Positions 46,197-56,671 are shown, numbered from the stretch's first letter. The stretch is DNA of 64,000 nucleotides from an uncultured Acetobacteraceae bacterium (GCA_903918195.1 CAIXDS010000258.1:62001-126000), one strand, 5' to 3'. Notes: a model not told the origin generated them from the sequence alone. Program-made: numbers and translations.

Positions 46197-47174
46197 ATGT
46201 CCGCGGCCCTGGATGTCACCGCGTCGCTCTACCACAAGGTGAAGCGCGTCATCCCTCCTTTCGAGTGGCCGGTCTTCGCTGACGACATCGACGCCATTCT
46301 CCGGCTGAAGCGCGAGCGGCGGGCGGTGGTGCTGGCGCACAACTACCAAACTCCGGAAATCTTCAACTGCGTCGCCGACATCGTCGGCGACAGCCTTGCC
46401 CTGGCGCGCGAGGCGATCGGCGTGGATGCGGATGTCATTGTGCTCGCCGGCGTGCATTTCATGGCCGAGACGGCGAAGCTGCTCAATCCCGGCAAGACCG
46501 TGCTGATCCCCGATCCCGCGGCCGGCTGCTCGCTGGCCGACAGCATCACCCCGGCCGATATCCGCCTGTTGCGTCAGCGCTATCCCGGCGTTCCCGTCGT
46601 CACCTACGTGAACACCTCGGCCGCGGTGAAGGCGGAATCGGACATCTGCTGCACCTCCGGCAATGCCCGCAAGGTGGTGGAATCGCTCGGCGTGCCGCGC
46701 GTCATCATGCTGCCCGACGAGTACCTGGCGCAGAACATCGCGCGCGAGACCGGGGTGGAGATCATCACCTGGGCCGGCCACTGCGAAGTCCACGAGCGCT
46801 TCACCGCGTCGCAAATCCGCACGCTGCGGCGGGAGAATCCCGGCGTCGTCGTGCTGGCGCATCCGGAGTGCCCGCCCGACGTGGTGGCGGAAGCCGATTT
46901 CGCCGGCTCGACCGCCATGATGAGCGATTTCGTCGATACGCGGGCGCCGGCGCGGGTGCTGCTGATCACCGAATGCTCGATGAGCGACAATGTTGCGGTG
47001 CGCCATCCCGAGGTCGAGTTCGTGCGCCCCTGCAATCTCTGCCCGCACATGAAGCGCATCACCCTGCCGAAGATCCGTACCGCGCTGGAGCAGATGCGCC
47101 ACGAGGTCACCATCGACCCCGCCATCGCCGGGCGCGCCCGGCAGGCGGTCGAGCGCATGCTGGCGGTGCGGTGA
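46197..47174 (+). CDS. nadA: Quinolinate synthase
   Basis: A 325-residue [4Fe-4S] enzyme that condenses iminoaspartate with dihydroxyacetone phosphate to quinolinate. GAGGAGG six bases ahead fixes the ATG at 46197, not the frame opening at 46113 inside the operator. Likely cluster ligands are C111 ([10 protein letters not shown]), C196 (WAGHCEVH) and C282 (RPCNLCPHM). Three internal pseudo-repeats are visible through [28 protein letters not shown] and [10 protein letters not shown]. It is coupled to nadB by a TGATG overlap. Confidence 0.95.
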   Translation: MSAALDVTASLYHKVKRVIPPFEWPVFADDIDAILRLKRERRAVVLAHNYQTPEIFNCVADIVGDSLALAREAIGVDADVIVLAGVHFMAETAKLLNPGKTVLIPDPAAGCSLADSITPADIRLLRQRYPGVPVVTYVNTSAAVKAESDICCTSGNARKVVESLGVPRVIMLPDEYLAQNIARETGVEIITWAGHCEVHERFTASQIRTLRRENPGVVVLAHPECPPDVVAEADFAGSTAMMSDFVDTRAPARVLLITECSMSDNVAVRHPEVEFVRPCNLCPHMKRITLPKIRTALEQMRHEVTIDPAIAGRARQAVERMLAVR

Positions 47175-48697
47175 TGCAGCACGACCGCCCTATTATTATC
47201 GGTGCCGGCCTCGCCGGCCTGATGACGGCGCTGCACCTGGCGCCCATGCCGGTGCTGGTGCTGGCCCGCGCGCCGCTCGGTGACGGGGCGGCCAGCGCCT
47301 GGGCGCAGGGGGGGGTGGCTGCCTGCGTGGGCGCCGACGATGATCCCGCCCGCCATCTTGACGACACGCTGGCCGCCGGCGACGGGCTGTGCGACGCTGC
47401 CGTTGCTGCCCGCATCCTGCAGGCCGGCCCCGACAGCATCGCCACCCTCGCGCGCCACGGCGTGGAATTCGACCGCGCCGCCGATGGCCGGCTCGCCCTC
47501 GGCCTGGAGGCGGCGCATTCCCGCCGGCGCATCGTCCATGCCGGCGGCGACGGCACCGGCGCCGAGATCATGCGCGCCCTGATCGCCGCGGTGCAGCGCG
47601 CACCCTCCATTACCGTGCTGGAACAGGCGGAAGCGCGCCGCCTGGTGGTCGAGGACAACCGCATCCGCGGCGTGCTGGTTGCCGCGCCGCACGGCGCCCT
47701 GCTGTTGCCGGCCAGCCGTGTCGTGCTGGCCAGCGGCGGCATCGGCGGGCTGTTCCTGCACACCACCAACCCGCCTCAGTCCTGGGGCCAGGGCCTGTTG
47801 CTGGCGGCCCGTGCCGGGGCGGCGCTGGCCGACCTGGAATTCGTCCAGTTCCACCCGACCGCCCTCGCCGCCGGCACCGACCCGCTGCCGCTGGTCAGCG
47901 AGGCAGTGCGCGGCGAGGGCGCCATCCTGATCGACGAAACCGGCACAAGGTTCCTGGCCGACCAGCCGGGCGCCGAGCTTGGCCCGCGCGACGTGGTGGC
48001 GCGCGGCATCTTCGCTCACCTTGCCGCCGGCCATCAGGTGTTTCTCGACGCGCGCCCGGCGCTCGGCGAGCGGTTTGGCAAACGTTTCCCCGCCATCACC
48101 GCCGCCTGCCTTGCCGCCGGCATCGACCCGGTAATGCAGCCCATCCCGGTGGTGCCGGCGGCGCATTACCACATGGGCGGCGTCGCCGTGGACGCGGCCG
48201 GCCGCAGCAGCGTCGCCGGCCTCTGGGCCTGCGGCGAGACGGCATCGACCGGCCTGCACGGGGCCAACCGTCTGGCCAGCAACTCGCTGCTGGAAGCCGC
48301 CACCTGCGCCTGCTGGGTGGCCGAGGATGTCGCCGCCACGCCGCCGGTCCGCGTGCGCCCGCTCGCCGACCGGCGCCTGCCGCCGGCACCCGACCCCGTG
48401 CCGGTGCGGCCGATCCTCTCCCGCCACGCCGGCTTGCTGCGCGACGGCGACGGCCTGCTGGCGGCAATCCGCGCGCTCGCCCCGCTGGCCGCTGCCGGTG
48501 GCCCCGCCGCCGATCCGGCCACGCTCGGCCTGATGCTGGCGGTTGCCGCCCTGCGCCGGGAGGAAAGCCGCGGTGCCCACGCCCGCACCGATTTTCCCGC
48601 CCGCCGCGCCGATTTTTCCACCCGTCTGACGCTGTACCTGACTGACGCGACCGCCGCTGCCGCGCGGCTTGCCGATCCGATCGTCCGGAGGGCCTGA
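47174..48697 (+). CDS. nadB: L-aspartate oxidase
   Basis: A 507-residue FAD enzyme that oxidises L-aspartate to iminoaspartate for NadA. The FAD-binding start is [17 protein letters not shown]; further segments are [55 protein letters not shown] and [15 protein letters not shown], all typical of NadB and fumarate-reductase flavoproteins. The start ATG at 47174 overlaps the nadA stop. The C-terminal helical part is Ala-rich. Confidence 0.95.
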   Translation: MQHDRPIIIGAGLAGLMTALHLAPMPVLVLARAPLGDGAASAWAQGGVAACVGADDDPARHLDDTLAAGDGLCDAAVAARILQAGPDSIATLARHGVEFDRAADGRLALGLEAAHSRRRIVHAGGDGTGAEIMRALIAAVQRAPSITVLEQAEARRLVVEDNRIRGVLVAAPHGALLLPASRVVLASGGIGGLFLHTTNPPQSWGQGLLLAARAGAALADLEFVQFHPTALAAGTDPLPLVSEAVRGEGAILIDETGTRFLADQPGAELGPRDVVARGIFAHLAAGHQVFLDARPALGERFGKRFPAITAACLAAGIDPVMQPIPVVPAAHYHMGGVAVDAAGRSSVAGLWACGETASTGLHGANRLASNSLLEAATCACWVAEDVAATPPVRVRPLADRRLPPAPDPVPVRPILSRHAGLLRDGDGLLAAIRALAPLAAAGGPAADPATLGLMLAVAALRREESRGAHARTDFPARRADFSTRLTLYLTDATAAAARLADPIVRRA

Positions 48698-48702
48698 CCC
48701 CG

Positions 48703-49554
48703 ATGTCCCAGTTCCCCTTGCCCGCCATCATGACCGAACCGCTGGTGCGGGCGGCACTGCTGGAGGATCTCGGCCGCGCCGGCGACATCACCACCGACGC
48801 CATCGTCCCCGCCGGTGCCACCGCCCGGGTCGCCCTGGTGGCACGCCAGCCGGGCGTGGTGGCCGGACTCGACCTCGCCTTGCAGGCGTTCCGTCTGATC
48901 GATGCGCGCATCGACGCCACGGCGGAACGCCCGGACGGCAGCCCGCTGGCCCCCGGCGATGTCATCGCCACCCTGCAGGGTCCGGCGCGGGGGTTGCTGA
49001 CCGCCGAGCGGGTGGCGCTGAATTTTCTTTGTCATCTCAGCGGCATCGCCAGTGCGACCGCCGAGATCGTGGCGGCGGTGCGTGGCACGCGGGCGAGCAT
49101 CTGTTGCACCCGCAAGACCATGCCGGGGCTGCGGGCGGTGCAGAAATACGCCGTGCGGGTCGGCGGCGGCTCCAACCACCGCTTCGGTCTCGATGACGCG
49201 GTGCTGATCAAAGACAACCACGTCGCCATCGCCGGCGGCATCCGCCCGGCTCTGGAACGCGCCCGCGCCCATGTCGGCCATCTGGTCAAGATCGAGCTGG
49301 AAGTGGACAGCCTCGGTCAGTTGGCGGAGGCGCTGGCGCTCGGCGTCGATGCCGTGCTGCTCGACAACATGCCCCCGCCGGTGCTGCGGCAGGCGGTTAC
49401 CATGGTGGACCGGCGCGCCGTGACGGAAGCCTCCGGCCGCATTACCCCCCAGACCGCGCCGGACGTGGCGGCAACCGGCGTCGATCTGATCTCGATCGGC
49501 TGGCTGACGCACAGCGCGACGGTGCTGGATATCGGGTTGGACTATCGCGGCTGA
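48703..49554 (+). CDS. nadC: Nicotinate-nucleotide pyrophosphorylase (quinolinate phosphoribosyltransferase)
   Basis: A 283-residue enzyme converting quinolinate and PRPP to nicotinate mononucleotide. Signatures are [63 protein letters not shown] and [12 protein letters not shown]. It starts five bases after nadB and completes the de novo NAD branch in one operon. Confidence 0.96.
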   Translation: MSQFPLPAIMTEPLVRAALLEDLGRAGDITTDAIVPAGATARVALVARQPGVVAGLDLALQAFRLIDARIDATAERPDGSPLAPGDVIATLQGPARGLLTAERVALNFLCHLSGIASATAEIVAAVRGTRASICCTRKTMPGLRAVQKYAVRVGGGSNHRFGLDDAVLIKDNHVAIAGGIRPALERARAHVGHLVKIELEVDSLGQLAEALALGVDAVLLDNMPPPVLRQAVTMVDRRAVTEASGRITPQTAPDVAATGVDLISIGWLTHSATVLDIGLDYRG

Positions 49555-49583
49555 TCAGCCGGCAAATCGGGAACATCAGGCGC

Positions 49584-50738
49584 TCAGGCCGCCTCGCGCA
49601 TCATCACGTTGCAGGCCAGGGTGCCGGCCCGCCCGGCCCAGGTTTCGACTGGCCGGAACAGGCGCGATATGAACAGGCAGAGCGCGGCCGAGGCCGCTAC
49701 GATCAGCCAGATCATGGCGGGTGACAGCACACCATACGCGTGCGCCAGCAGCGCCATGCCGGAGGTGAACGACACGATCACCGGGAAGTGCAACAGGAAG
49801 ATCGGGAACGAGATCTGGCCCAGCCACAGCGACAGGGGCGCCGAGAAGAACCGGGTGAGCCTCTCGCTCGCATAGACACAGGTGACGACCACGCCGCCGG
49901 CGATGATCGATGGCGTCAGAAACCCCTGCCACATCCGGTTGCACCAGGTGCCGATCACCAGCGCCAAGGCGAAGCCCACCAGTGCCGCCGGTTCGGTGAT
50001 GGCCTGGCGCCGCAGCCAGGCGAAGCCGCCGCGGGCACGGGCGATGCCGCACAGCATGCCAATGGGAAAGCAGGCCAGCATTGAGCCCGCCCCGAGGCAG
50101 ATGAGCAGCATGAAGATGATCGCCGTGTATCGCCGTCGGATCTCGAAATCGGCGAACAGGTAGACGAGCACGAGGAGCGAGCCGAGCATCTCGATCCGCA
50201 TGATCCAAAGGAACGGAATGAGGGCGCGCTCCGTGGGTCCGCCGAAGTAGACGGTGATGCCGGAGAACCAGAGCAGGTCGAGGATGTTGAAGTCGCCGCG
50301 CAGGAAGCTGCCAAGCCAACCGTCCACGTGCAGCATTGGGGCGGCTTCGTGGTTGAAGGTGAGGCCTGTTTTGATGAGCAGGAATACGATTGTCGAGGCG
50401 GCCAGGATCGGGATGGTCAGCCGCGCGTAGCGTTTGACGGTGTGGCGGACCAACTCGGTGCGCGACGGGTGCATCCAGTAGGAGGCCGAGAGTGCGTCGC
50501 CTGAGAGCGTGAAGAATACCGCCACCGCCAATGTGCCGCCCAGGAACGGCTCCATCAGCAGCCGCCAGTCCGGCGAGATAAAGGGGGGAGAAACGTTGAT
50601 GAACACGCCAAAGAACAGGTGCGATAGCATGACGGAGACGCAGGCCCAACCGCGCAGGCCGTCGATTTCGAGATATCGGCGCCGCGTCTGAAGTTGTTCC
50701 GGCACCTGTGCGGGAGCGGTTACTGCCGCGGCGTCCAT
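49584..50738 (-). CDS. Acyltransferase 3 family membrane protein (second)
   Basis: A 384-residue multi-pass protein with about ten membrane segments, the family entry motif EIDGLRGWACVSVMLSHLFF, EPFLGGTLAVAVFFTLSGDA and the late motif LGQISFPIFLLHFPVIV. Such proteins acylate surface glycans or small exported molecules. GGAGGA nine bases before the ATG at 50738 supports the start. Its stop faces that of nadC, and it is not obviously linked to its neighbours. Confidence 0.88.
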   Translation of the reverse strand: MDAAAVTAPAQVPEQLQTRRRYLEIDGLRGWACVSVMLSHLFFGVFINVSPPFISPDWRLLMEPFLGGTLAVAVFFTLSGDALSASYWMHPSRTELVRHTVKRYARLTIPILAASTIVFLLIKTGLTFNHEAAPMLHVDGWLGSFLRGDFNILDLLWFSGITVYFGGPTERALIPFLWIMRIEMLGSLLVLVYLFADFEIRRRYTAIIFMLLICLGAGSMLACFPIGMLCGIARARGGFAWLRRQAITEPAALVGFALALVIGTWCNRMWQGFLTPSIIAGGVVVTCVYASERLTRFFSAPLSLWLGQISFPIFLLHFPVIVSFTSGMALLAHAYGVLSPAMIWLIVAASAALCLFISRLFRPVETWAGRAGTLACNVMMREAA

Positions 50739-50795
50739 CTTTCATGTCCTCCCCCTGGGCGGGGTGTCACTTTGGCACAGCGACAAACCCGGTGT

Positions 50796-50940
50796 CCGCT
50801 CAGGGCGGAGCCCTTAGAACCCTTTCAGGTGATGGGGTCCAGGGGCCTCTCGGCCCTTGGCGGGTCCAGGGCAGAGCCCTGGCCTTTCTTCTCCCAATTG
50901 CCCTGGACCCCATTCCGTAAGGGTCCAGGGAAGCAGTAGC
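50796..50940. repeat. GC-rich palindromic intergenic repeat, copy E (longest)
   Basis: Fills most of the gap before the OmpA-domain gene. Modules: AGGGC-GGA-GCCCTTAGAACCC (50802-50822), CCAGGGGCC-TCTC-GGCCCTTGG (50839-50860), CCAGGGC-AGA-GCCCTGG (50866-50882), and half-sites CCCTGGACCCCATTCC and GGGTCCAGGG to 50930. Parts are shared with copies A, C and D. Confidence 0.65.
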
Positions 50941-50945
50941 CCCGG

Positions 50946-53900
50946 TTACCGCTCGGTCAGGCGCACTTCGACGCGGCGGTTATGTGCGTAGGCGGTCGGG
51001 TTGTCTGCCGGGTCGAGCGGCTGGGTGCTGCCGAACCCGGTGGCCAGCAGCCGGTTGGCCGGCACACCCCCCACCGCCAGCTCACGCACCACGGCGATGG
51101 CGCGGCTGGCCGAGAGGTCCCAGTTGCTGGCGAAGCGCCCGCCCGGCGGCATCGGCTGGCGGTCGGCATGACCGTCCACCCGCACGACCCAGTCCTGATC
51201 GTCCGGCGCATCCGCCAGCGCCTGCTTCAGCGCGGTGGCGAACGTGCGCAGCTGGTCGCGCCCGGCCTGGGTCAGAGTCGCCGAGCCCGGCGCGAACAGC
51301 GAATCGCTGCGCAGTACCACCCGGTCGCCCGACACATCCACCCCGGAATGCGTCCCCAGCGCGGTGCGGAGCCGCTCGCTGAAGGTGGCGCGCAGGCGCG
51401 GGACCGCGAATTTGCGGGTCGCCTCGTCCAGTTGGCTCTGCACTTCAGGCAGCGCCGCCCGCACGCGCTCCAGCTCGGAGCGTGCCTGTGCCAGCTCGGC
51501 GACGGCGCGGTCGCGGGCCGTGGTGGCGGTATCGAGGGCGCCATGTGCAAGCGCCAGCTTGGCGTCCAGCGAGGCCGCCTGCGCCGCGCGCGCCGACCGC
51601 TGTGCCTCGGCCGCGTCCGCCTGGCCCGAGACTTTGGTCAACTCGGCCTGCTTGGCGGCCAGTTCGGCCTGGGCGGCGGTCAGCCGGTCGCGGGCGTCGG
51701 CGAGGTCGTGCTCGGTGGATTTGCGCTGGCCTTCCAGCGTTGCTACCGCGGCGGTGCGCTGCTCCACCTCGGCGGCCAGTGCGGTGTTCTGGTGGCCGGT
51801 TTCCTCCGCCTTGGCCTGCACGGCGTGCAGCGCCGCCTCGGCCTGCTCGCGCGCCGTGGTGGTGCTGGCAAGCTGGGCCGACAGTTCGGCCAGCTGTTGC
51901 TTCACGGTCTCCACCTGCTTCGCCGCCGCTTCGCCCTGGCGCGTCGCCTCCTCCAGCTTTCCGCGGGTGGCAGCCAGTTCGGCCTCGGCCGCCTCGGCTT
52001 CCTGCGCCGCCTTATCGCGCCGCCCGGTCAGCGCTTCCAGCTCGCTGGTGCGCGCGGCAACGTCCTCGCTGAGCTTGGCCAGGTGCTGCGTCGCCTCCTG
52101 CGCCTGCGCAGTTGCCTCGCGCAACTCCGTCTGGGCGTGGTCGCGAGCGTCGGCGGCCGCCTTCGCGGCGGTTTCGGCCGCCTCGATGTCAGTGTGCAGG
52201 CCGCGCAGCTGCTCCTCTGCTTCGGCTTTCTGGTGCAGCGCCGCTTCCAGTTCGCGACTGGTCGTCGTGAGCTGGCCTTCCACGGCGGCGGCGTCTTCGT
52301 GGGCGCGTTGCAGCGCCGGCCCGGCATCGAGCAGGACGGGACCGATCGCAAGCCGCGCCACCTCGATCGCCTGGAGCGCGGCGGGCTGTGCCTGCTCGGC
52401 AGCCGTCAGGGCTTCCGCGGCGGCGGCGGCTTCCTGCTCCAGTTTGGCGATTTCGGCCCGCGCCGTCTCGGCACCCTGGGTCAGGCCATGCAGCGCGTCC
52501 TCGGCCTGGCTGCGGGCGGTGGCGGCATCCTCGGCGGCGGTGCGGGCGGCGGACAGCGCTGCCTCCGCCGCCTTCAGCTGCTCGGCGGTCTGGGCGGCCG
52601 TGGCGACCGCTGGCGCCAGGTCGGCGCGCGCGGCCTCCACTGCCGCACGCGCGCCGGCCACCGCTTCGCCCGCCTGACGGTGGGCTGCTTCAGCCTGCGC
52701 CGCCGCGTCTGTCACGCGCGCTTCGGCGGCGCGCAGGGCTGCGGTTGCGGCCTGGACTTCGGCGGCTTTGGCAGTGGCCTCGCCTTCCAGCCGCGTCACC
52801 GCCTCCGCCTGGCGCGCCTGCGCATCGCGGGCGGCGTCGCGCTGCCGCTCGGCAACGGTCCGCGCAGCCTGGGCGGCGTCGCGTGCCGCGGTCGCGGTCT
52901 TCAGCGCGGCCTCGATCTGGTTCTTCTTTTCTTCCGCGGCGGTCGCACGGTCGTTCTGCTGCTCGGAGGCGACCAGCGCGGCCTCGGCGGCGTCGCGCGA
53001 CTCGGTCGCACTCTTCAGGGCGGCCTCGGCCTCGGCCTTGTTGCCGTCCCCGGCGGCTTCAAGCGCCTTCTGCCGCTCGGATACCGCCGCGATGGCGTCG
53101 TCCAGCGCATCGGTCGCGGCCTGCAGGGCCGCCTCGGTTTCGTCCTTGTTGATGGTCCCGGCGGCTTCGAGCGCTTTCTGCTGCTCGGACACCGCGGCGG
53201 CAGCGTCGTTCAGCACCTTGGTGGCGCCGTCCAGCGCCTGCTGCGCGCTGGCCAGCGCGGCGGTGGCCTGGTCGCGCGCGGGTACGGCCGCGGCTGCGGC
53301 GCGGGTTGCTTCCGCCGCGCTGGCCTCGGCTGCCTGCAACTTCGCAGCGGCCTCGTCCCGGGTTTTTCCCTCCGCCGCGGCGGCGCTGTGCGCGGTGGCG
53401 TCAAGCTGCTCTGCCGCCGCCTCGGCGTCGCGCCGCTTCCCCTCGGCGGTTTCCACCGCCGCCTGCCGCGCGGCGCGGGCCTGTTCGGCCGCGGCCACGT
53501 CCTGCTGCGCCGTGGCGAAAGCGGCTTCAGCCGCGTCGCGGGCGGCCGTGCGGGCGGCAAGCTCCGTCGTGCGGGTGGCCAGGGTCGCCTCGGCGGCCGA
53601 TACCTGCCCCAGGGTCTGCGTCAGTGTGGCGCGGAGCTGCTCGGCGCGGGCCAGCGCCGCGGTGCGGAGCTCGGTCTGGTGCGCCTGGTCGTGCAACAGC
53701 GACTCGAGCTGCCGTCCGGCCTCGTTGCGCGCCTGCAGCGCCGCCTCGAGACGGCCGCGTGTCTCGGCCAGCACGTTCGCCGCGGCAGCCCCGGTCTCGC
53801 GCGCATGGGCCTGCGCCGCGGCCAGATCCTGCTGCAGCGCGGTCGTCCGTGCCTCGGCCGCGGCGAGTTTGGTCTGTGCCGCCTCCAGCTGCGCCTGCAG

Positions 53901-54257
53901 CGCGTCGCGATCATGTGTGCGGGCGGCCACCTCATCGGTCAGCCCGGCCAGCGCCGTTGCGGTGGCGGCGCGGGACTGCTCGGCCTGTTGCAGGGCGGCC
54001 TTGGCGGCGGTGATTTTCTGGTCCAGCTCGGCGAGTTGCCCGGCGGCACCGCGCTGGTGCTCGAGTTCGCTCGCCAGCCCGGCCCGTGCGGCCTCGATTT
54101 GCGCCAGTTTGGCCCCGCTGGCGTGCCGCTCGACGGAGGCGGCGTAGAAGACGTAACCGGCGCCCCCCCAGCCGAGCAAGGCAACCACCGCGAGCAGCGA
54201 GAGCGGAAGGCGGGACCGGGCAGGGGTGGGAGTGGGAACGGGGGCGTCGCTTGGCAT
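50946..54257 (-). CDS. Giant coiled-coil protein with C-terminal OmpA/MotB peptidoglycan-binding domain
   Basis: A 1103-residue protein: short Pro-rich N-terminus, one membrane segment (SLLAVVALLGWGGAGYVFYA, about 18-37), about 900 residues of Ala/Glu/Gln/Lys-rich coiled coil, then an OmpA-like domain (about 955-1103) with the motif NWDLSASRAIAVV, VRVDGHADRQPM and YAHNRRVEVRLT. The start ATG at 54257 has AAGGA upstream. Layout suggests anchoring in the inner membrane, a long periplasmic rod, and binding to peptidoglycan. The rod has tandem repeats (see 53004-53219). No partner motor or secretion gene is adjacent. Confidence 0.88.
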   Translation of the reverse strand: MPSDAPVPTPTPARSRLPLSLLAVVALLGWGGAGYVFYAASVERHASGAKLAQIEAARAGLASELEHQRGAAGQLAELDQKITAAKAALQQAEQSRAATATALAGLTDEVAARTHDRDALQAQLEAAQTKLAAAEARTTALQQDLAAAQAHARETGAAAANVLAETRGRLEAALQARNEAGRQLESLLHDQAHQTELRTAALARAEQLRATLTQTLGQVSAAEATLATRTTELAARTAARDAAEAAFATAQQDVAAAEQARAARQAAVETAEGKRRDAEAAAEQLDATAHSAAAAEGKTRDEAAAKLQAAEASAAEATRAAAAAVPARDQATAALASAQQALDGATKVLNDAAAAVSEQQKALEAAGTINKDETEAALQAATDALDDAIAAVSERQKALEAAGDGNKAEAEAALKSATESRDAAEAALVASEQQNDRATAAEEKKNQIEAALKTATAARDAAQAARTVAERQRDAARDAQARQAEAVTRLEGEATAKAAEVQAATAALRAAEARVTDAAAQAEAAHRQAGEAVAGARAAVEAARADLAPAVATAAQTAEQLKAAEAALSAARTAAEDAATARSQAEDALHGLTQGAETARAEIAKLEQEAAAAAEALTAAEQAQPAALQAIEVARLAIGPVLLDAGPALQRAHEDAAAVEGQLTTTSRELEAALHQKAEAEEQLRGLHTDIEAAETAAKAAADARDHAQTELREATAQAQEATQHLAKLSEDVAARTSELEALTGRRDKAAQEAEAAEAELAATRGKLEEATRQGEAAAKQVETVKQQLAELSAQLASTTTAREQAEAALHAVQAKAEETGHQNTALAAEVEQRTAAVATLEGQRKSTEHDLADARDRLTAAQAELAAKQAELTKVSGQADAAEAQRSARAAQAASLDAKLALAHGALDTATTARDRAVAELAQARSELERVRAALPEVQSQLDEATRKFAVPRLRATFSERLRTALGTHSGVDVSGDRVVLRSDSLFAPGSATLTQAGRDQLRTFATALKQALADAPDDQDWVVRVDGHADRQPMPPGGRFASNWDLSASRAIAVVRELAVGGVPANRLLATGFGSTQPLDPADNPTAYAHNRRVEVRLTER
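53004..53219. repeat. Tandem 108-base repeat within the coiled-coil gene
   Basis: Two neighbouring units on the minus strand (53219-53112 and 53111-53004) each encode 36 residues of the same pattern: unit 1 includes AVSEQQKALEAAG and unit 2 AVSERQKALEAAG, both followed by EAALQAAT or EAALKSAT. A diverged third unit follows. This indicates growth of the rod by duplication. Confidence 0.75.
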
Positions 54258-54637
54258 GGAGGCGGAATCCTTGCGCTTAAGGCGGGTCGATCGGAGCGTG
54301 CCGGCCAGATGCGTGCCGGCCAGACGGGCATGCCCACAAACCGAGGCCACGCGCCAACGCGCGGGCCGATTCGGTCCGAGGCCAGGCCCCCATATGCTGC
54401 ACGGCAAGATACGCAACCGCAGCGCTGTTGGACACCGGCAAGTGGCGGGCATGGCGCTGCTTTCGTGCGCCGGCAACAAATCGCGGCGCCCCGTCTTGCC
54501 ATCTGTTCGGGCCCGATCCGATCAGGCGGCGCCGCACATTTTCATGCGCATTATTTCCATGCCCGGGTGCGCGGCAAGGTCTGGCTCTTAGCCCGTAATG
54601 GCTCTATATGCGTGAGGTGCAAACCACGGTGAAAGCC
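54258..54637. other. Divergent spacer between the coiled-coil gene and mucR
   Basis: A 380-base region without a convincing gene. It contains a 14-base direct repeat (GCGTGCCGGCCAGA at 54296-54309 and 54311-54324) and an AT-richer stretch at 54538-54562 (ATTTTCATGCGCATTATTTC), a plausible mucR promoter or self-binding region since MucR proteins bind AT-rich sites in their own promoter. Confidence 0.4.
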
Positions 54638-55087
54638 ATGACCGACGAAGTCCTCAGCCTTACTGCCCAGATTGTGTCTGCCCACGCCGCACATAACACG
54701 GTGACCGCAGACGCTCTGCTGTCGTTGATACAGTCCGTCTACCGCACGCTCTCGAGCGCCGGAACCGTCGCCCCGGAACCCGAGAAGTTGCAGCCGGCGG
54801 TGCCGATTAAGAAGTCCGTCTTCCCCGACCACATCGTCTGCCTGGAGGACGGCAAGAAGCTGAAGATGCTGAAGCGGCATCTGAAAACCGCCTATGATCT
54901 GACGCCGGAGCAATACCGGGAACGTTGGGGTCTGCCGCGCGACTATCCGATGGTGGCGCCGAACTATGCCGAGAAGCGCTCGGCGCTCGCCAAATCGATC
55001 GGCCTGGGGCGCAAGCCGGCGACCACCGAGGTCAAGGCAGCCCGCAAGACCGTTGGACGGCCGCGGAAAGCCGCCAAGGCGGCCTGA
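54638..55087 (+). CDS. mucR: MucR/Ros-family transcriptional regulator, zinc-ligand-poor variant
   Basis: A 149-residue regulator. The family N-terminus (MTDEVLSLTAQIVSAHAAHN) starts at 54638, ahead of which stands GGTGAAAG; a start at 54608 is less likely. The DNA-binding part reads HIVCLEDGKKLKMLKRHLKT then AYDLTPEQYRERWGLP. In classic Ros the zinc site is C-x2-C with two His; here the second Cys is Asp and the second His is Ala, so zinc binding is doubtful, as described for some Mesorhizobium Ml proteins. The C-terminal tail is Lys/Arg/Ala-rich. MucR proteins control exopolysaccharide, motility and cell-cycle genes; a polysaccharide cluster lies 1.7 kb downstream. Confidence 0.92.
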   Translation: MTDEVLSLTAQIVSAHAAHNTVTADALLSLIQSVYRTLSSAGTVAPEPEKLQPAVPIKKSVFPDHIVCLEDGKKLKMLKRHLKTAYDLTPEQYRERWGLPRDYPMVAPNYAEKRSALAKSIGLGRKPATTEVKAARKTVGRPRKAAKAA

Positions 55088-55090
55088 TCT

Positions 55091-55114
55091 CACCCGCGCT
55101 TTTCTGAGCGGGTG
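55091..55114 (+). terminator. Hairpin after mucR
   Basis: CACCCGC (55091-55097) and GCGGGTG (55108-55114) with a ten-base T-containing loop, four bases after the stop. No T-run follows, so termination strength is uncertain. Confidence 0.4.
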
Positions 55115-55134
55115 GACACTTTGGCTGGGACATG

Positions 55135-55167
55135 AAAAAAGATGGCGGCGCCCCGTAGGGCGCCGCC
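55135..55167 (-). terminator. Intrinsic terminator for the minus-strand transporter gene
   Basis: On the minus strand a perfect ten-base stem (GGCGGCGCCC / GGGCGCCGCC, 55144-55167, four-base loop) is followed by ATC and six T. It lies about 210 bases after the MFS gene stop. The space 55168-55375 between holds nothing recognisable. Confidence 0.65.
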
Positions 55168-55375
55168 AAGTTTAGGGAGGAAACGTCCAAGAAAGCAGCG
55201 CGCCGAAGCGACGCTGCGGGACACATAGTGAGCCGCACGCGCTCAATGGCAAAGCCTTTTTTGTGCGTTGCAGCATTTTTCTGCCGGTCTGTGTGCCGTT
55301 GTGGCCGATCTGCCACGGCGATGGTGGCCGCCCCTGCGGCCAGAGGATGGCCAGGAATCGTTGATTTTCAGATCT

Positions 55376-56671
55376 CTACCGGGTAACCGCGACCTCCGGT
55401 GCCGTGTTGGCCGCGCGGCGGCCGGCGAGCCACGTCGCCAGCAGGCCGCAGCCGGCGGCGAAACTCAGCCACAGCCCGGCCATGGCACGGTTGCCGGTTT
55501 CGTGGAACAGCGCCTGGGCGATCGCCGGGGTGTTGCCGCCGAAGATCGCGGTGGCCAGGCTGTAGGCCAGCGAGAAACCGACCGTCCTGACCGCGACCGG
55601 CATGATCTCGGTCAGGTAGACCACCATGGCGCCGTTGTAGCAGCCGTACAGGAATGACAGCCACAGCTCGACCGCCAGCATGCGCTCGAACGACGGCGCC
55701 TGCACCAGCCACCACAAGGCCGGATACGCAGTGACCAACGCCAGCGACGTGCAGGCATAAAGCAGCGGCCGGCGGCCTACCCGGTCGGATACCGCGCCGG
55801 CCACCGGCAGCCAGAACAGGTTGGAGATGCCGACGCACAGCGTGACCAGCAGGCTGTCAGCATCCGACAGCTTCAGCACCGTCCGCCCATAGGTCGGCGT
55901 GTAGGCAGTGATGAAGTAGAACGACACCGTGGTCATGGTGACCAGCAGCATCCCGATCACCACGATGCGCCAGTTGGCGGTCATGGAGGCGAAAATCTCG
56001 CCCAGACTCGGATGGTGGCTGCGCGCGGCGAACGCCTCGGTTTCCTGCAGCGAGCGGCGCAGCAGAAAAATCAGTGGAATGATCATGCAGCCGATCAGCA
56101 TCGGAATGCGCCAGCCCCATTCTGCCATCTGCTCGGGCGAGAACCGGGCACTGAGCAGCGCGCCCACCAGCGCCACAAAGATCACCGCGATCTGCTGGCT
56201 GCCGGACTGCCAGGCGACGTAGAATCCCTTGTTCCCTGGTGTGGCGATCTCCGACAGGTAGACCGACACGCCGCCCAGCTCGACGCCGGCCGAGAAGCCC
56301 TGGATAAGGCGGCCGAGCACGAGCAGCAGCGGCGCGAAATAGCCGATGGTCGCATATCCCGGCACCAGCGCGACCGACGCGGTGCCGACCGACATCAGCG
56401 CGAGCGTCAGCAGCAGGCCGCGGCGGCGCCCGTAGCGATCGACATAGGCGCCGAGCACGATGGCGCCGACCGGGCGCATCAGGAACGCCAGCGCGAAGGT
56501 CATCAGCGACTGCATCAGCGAGGCGAATTCGTCGGTACTCGGGAAGAACGTCCGGCCGATCGCGCTGGCGTAGTAGCCGAACACGAAAAAGTCGTACATC
56601 TCCAGGAAATTGCCGCTGGAAACGCGGATCACCGCCTTGATCTTCTCGCGCCGTGCGGCGGGCGTCAGCAT
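55376..56671 (-). CDS. MFS transporter, metabolite:H+ symporter (MHS) group
   Basis: A 431-residue protein with twelve predicted membrane segments. The start region [20 protein letters not shown] is typical of the MHS group (citrate, alpha-ketoglutarate, proline/betaine and shikimate carriers), with the loop motif [16 protein letters not shown] in the first half and [12 protein letters not shown] in the second. AGGAAA seven bases ahead fixes the ATG at 56671. The closest recalled resemblance is to citrate/tricarboxylate carriers, but the substrate is not certain. It diverges from the glycosyltransferase gene. Confidence 0.9.
   Translation of the reverse strand: MLTPAARREKIKAVIRVSSGNFLEMYDFFVFGYYASAIGRTFFPSTDEFASLMQSLMTFALAFLMRPVGAIVLGAYVDRYGRRRGLLLTLALMSVGTASVALVPGYATIGYFAPLLLVLGRLIQGFSAGVELGGVSVYLSEIATPGNKGFYVAWQSGSQQIAVIFVALVGALLSARFSPEQMAEWGWRIPMLIGCMIIPLIFLLRRSLQETEAFAARSHHPSLGEIFASMTANWRIVVIGMLLVTMTTVSFYFITAYTPTYGRTVLKLSDADSLLVTLCVGISNLFWLPVAGAVSDRVGRRPLLYACTSLALVTAYPALWWLVQAPSFERMLAVELWLSFLYGCYNGAMVVYLTEIMPVAVRTVGFSLAYSLATAIFGGNTPAIAQALFHETGNRAMAGLWLSFAAGCGLLATWLAGRRAANTAPEVAVTR

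Noticed and set aside
50982-54632. Open frame of 1216 codons on the plus strand opposite the coiled-coil gene
   Set aside because: Low-complexity Leu/Gly/Arg product produced by the repeated Ala/Glu codons of the true gene on the other strand.
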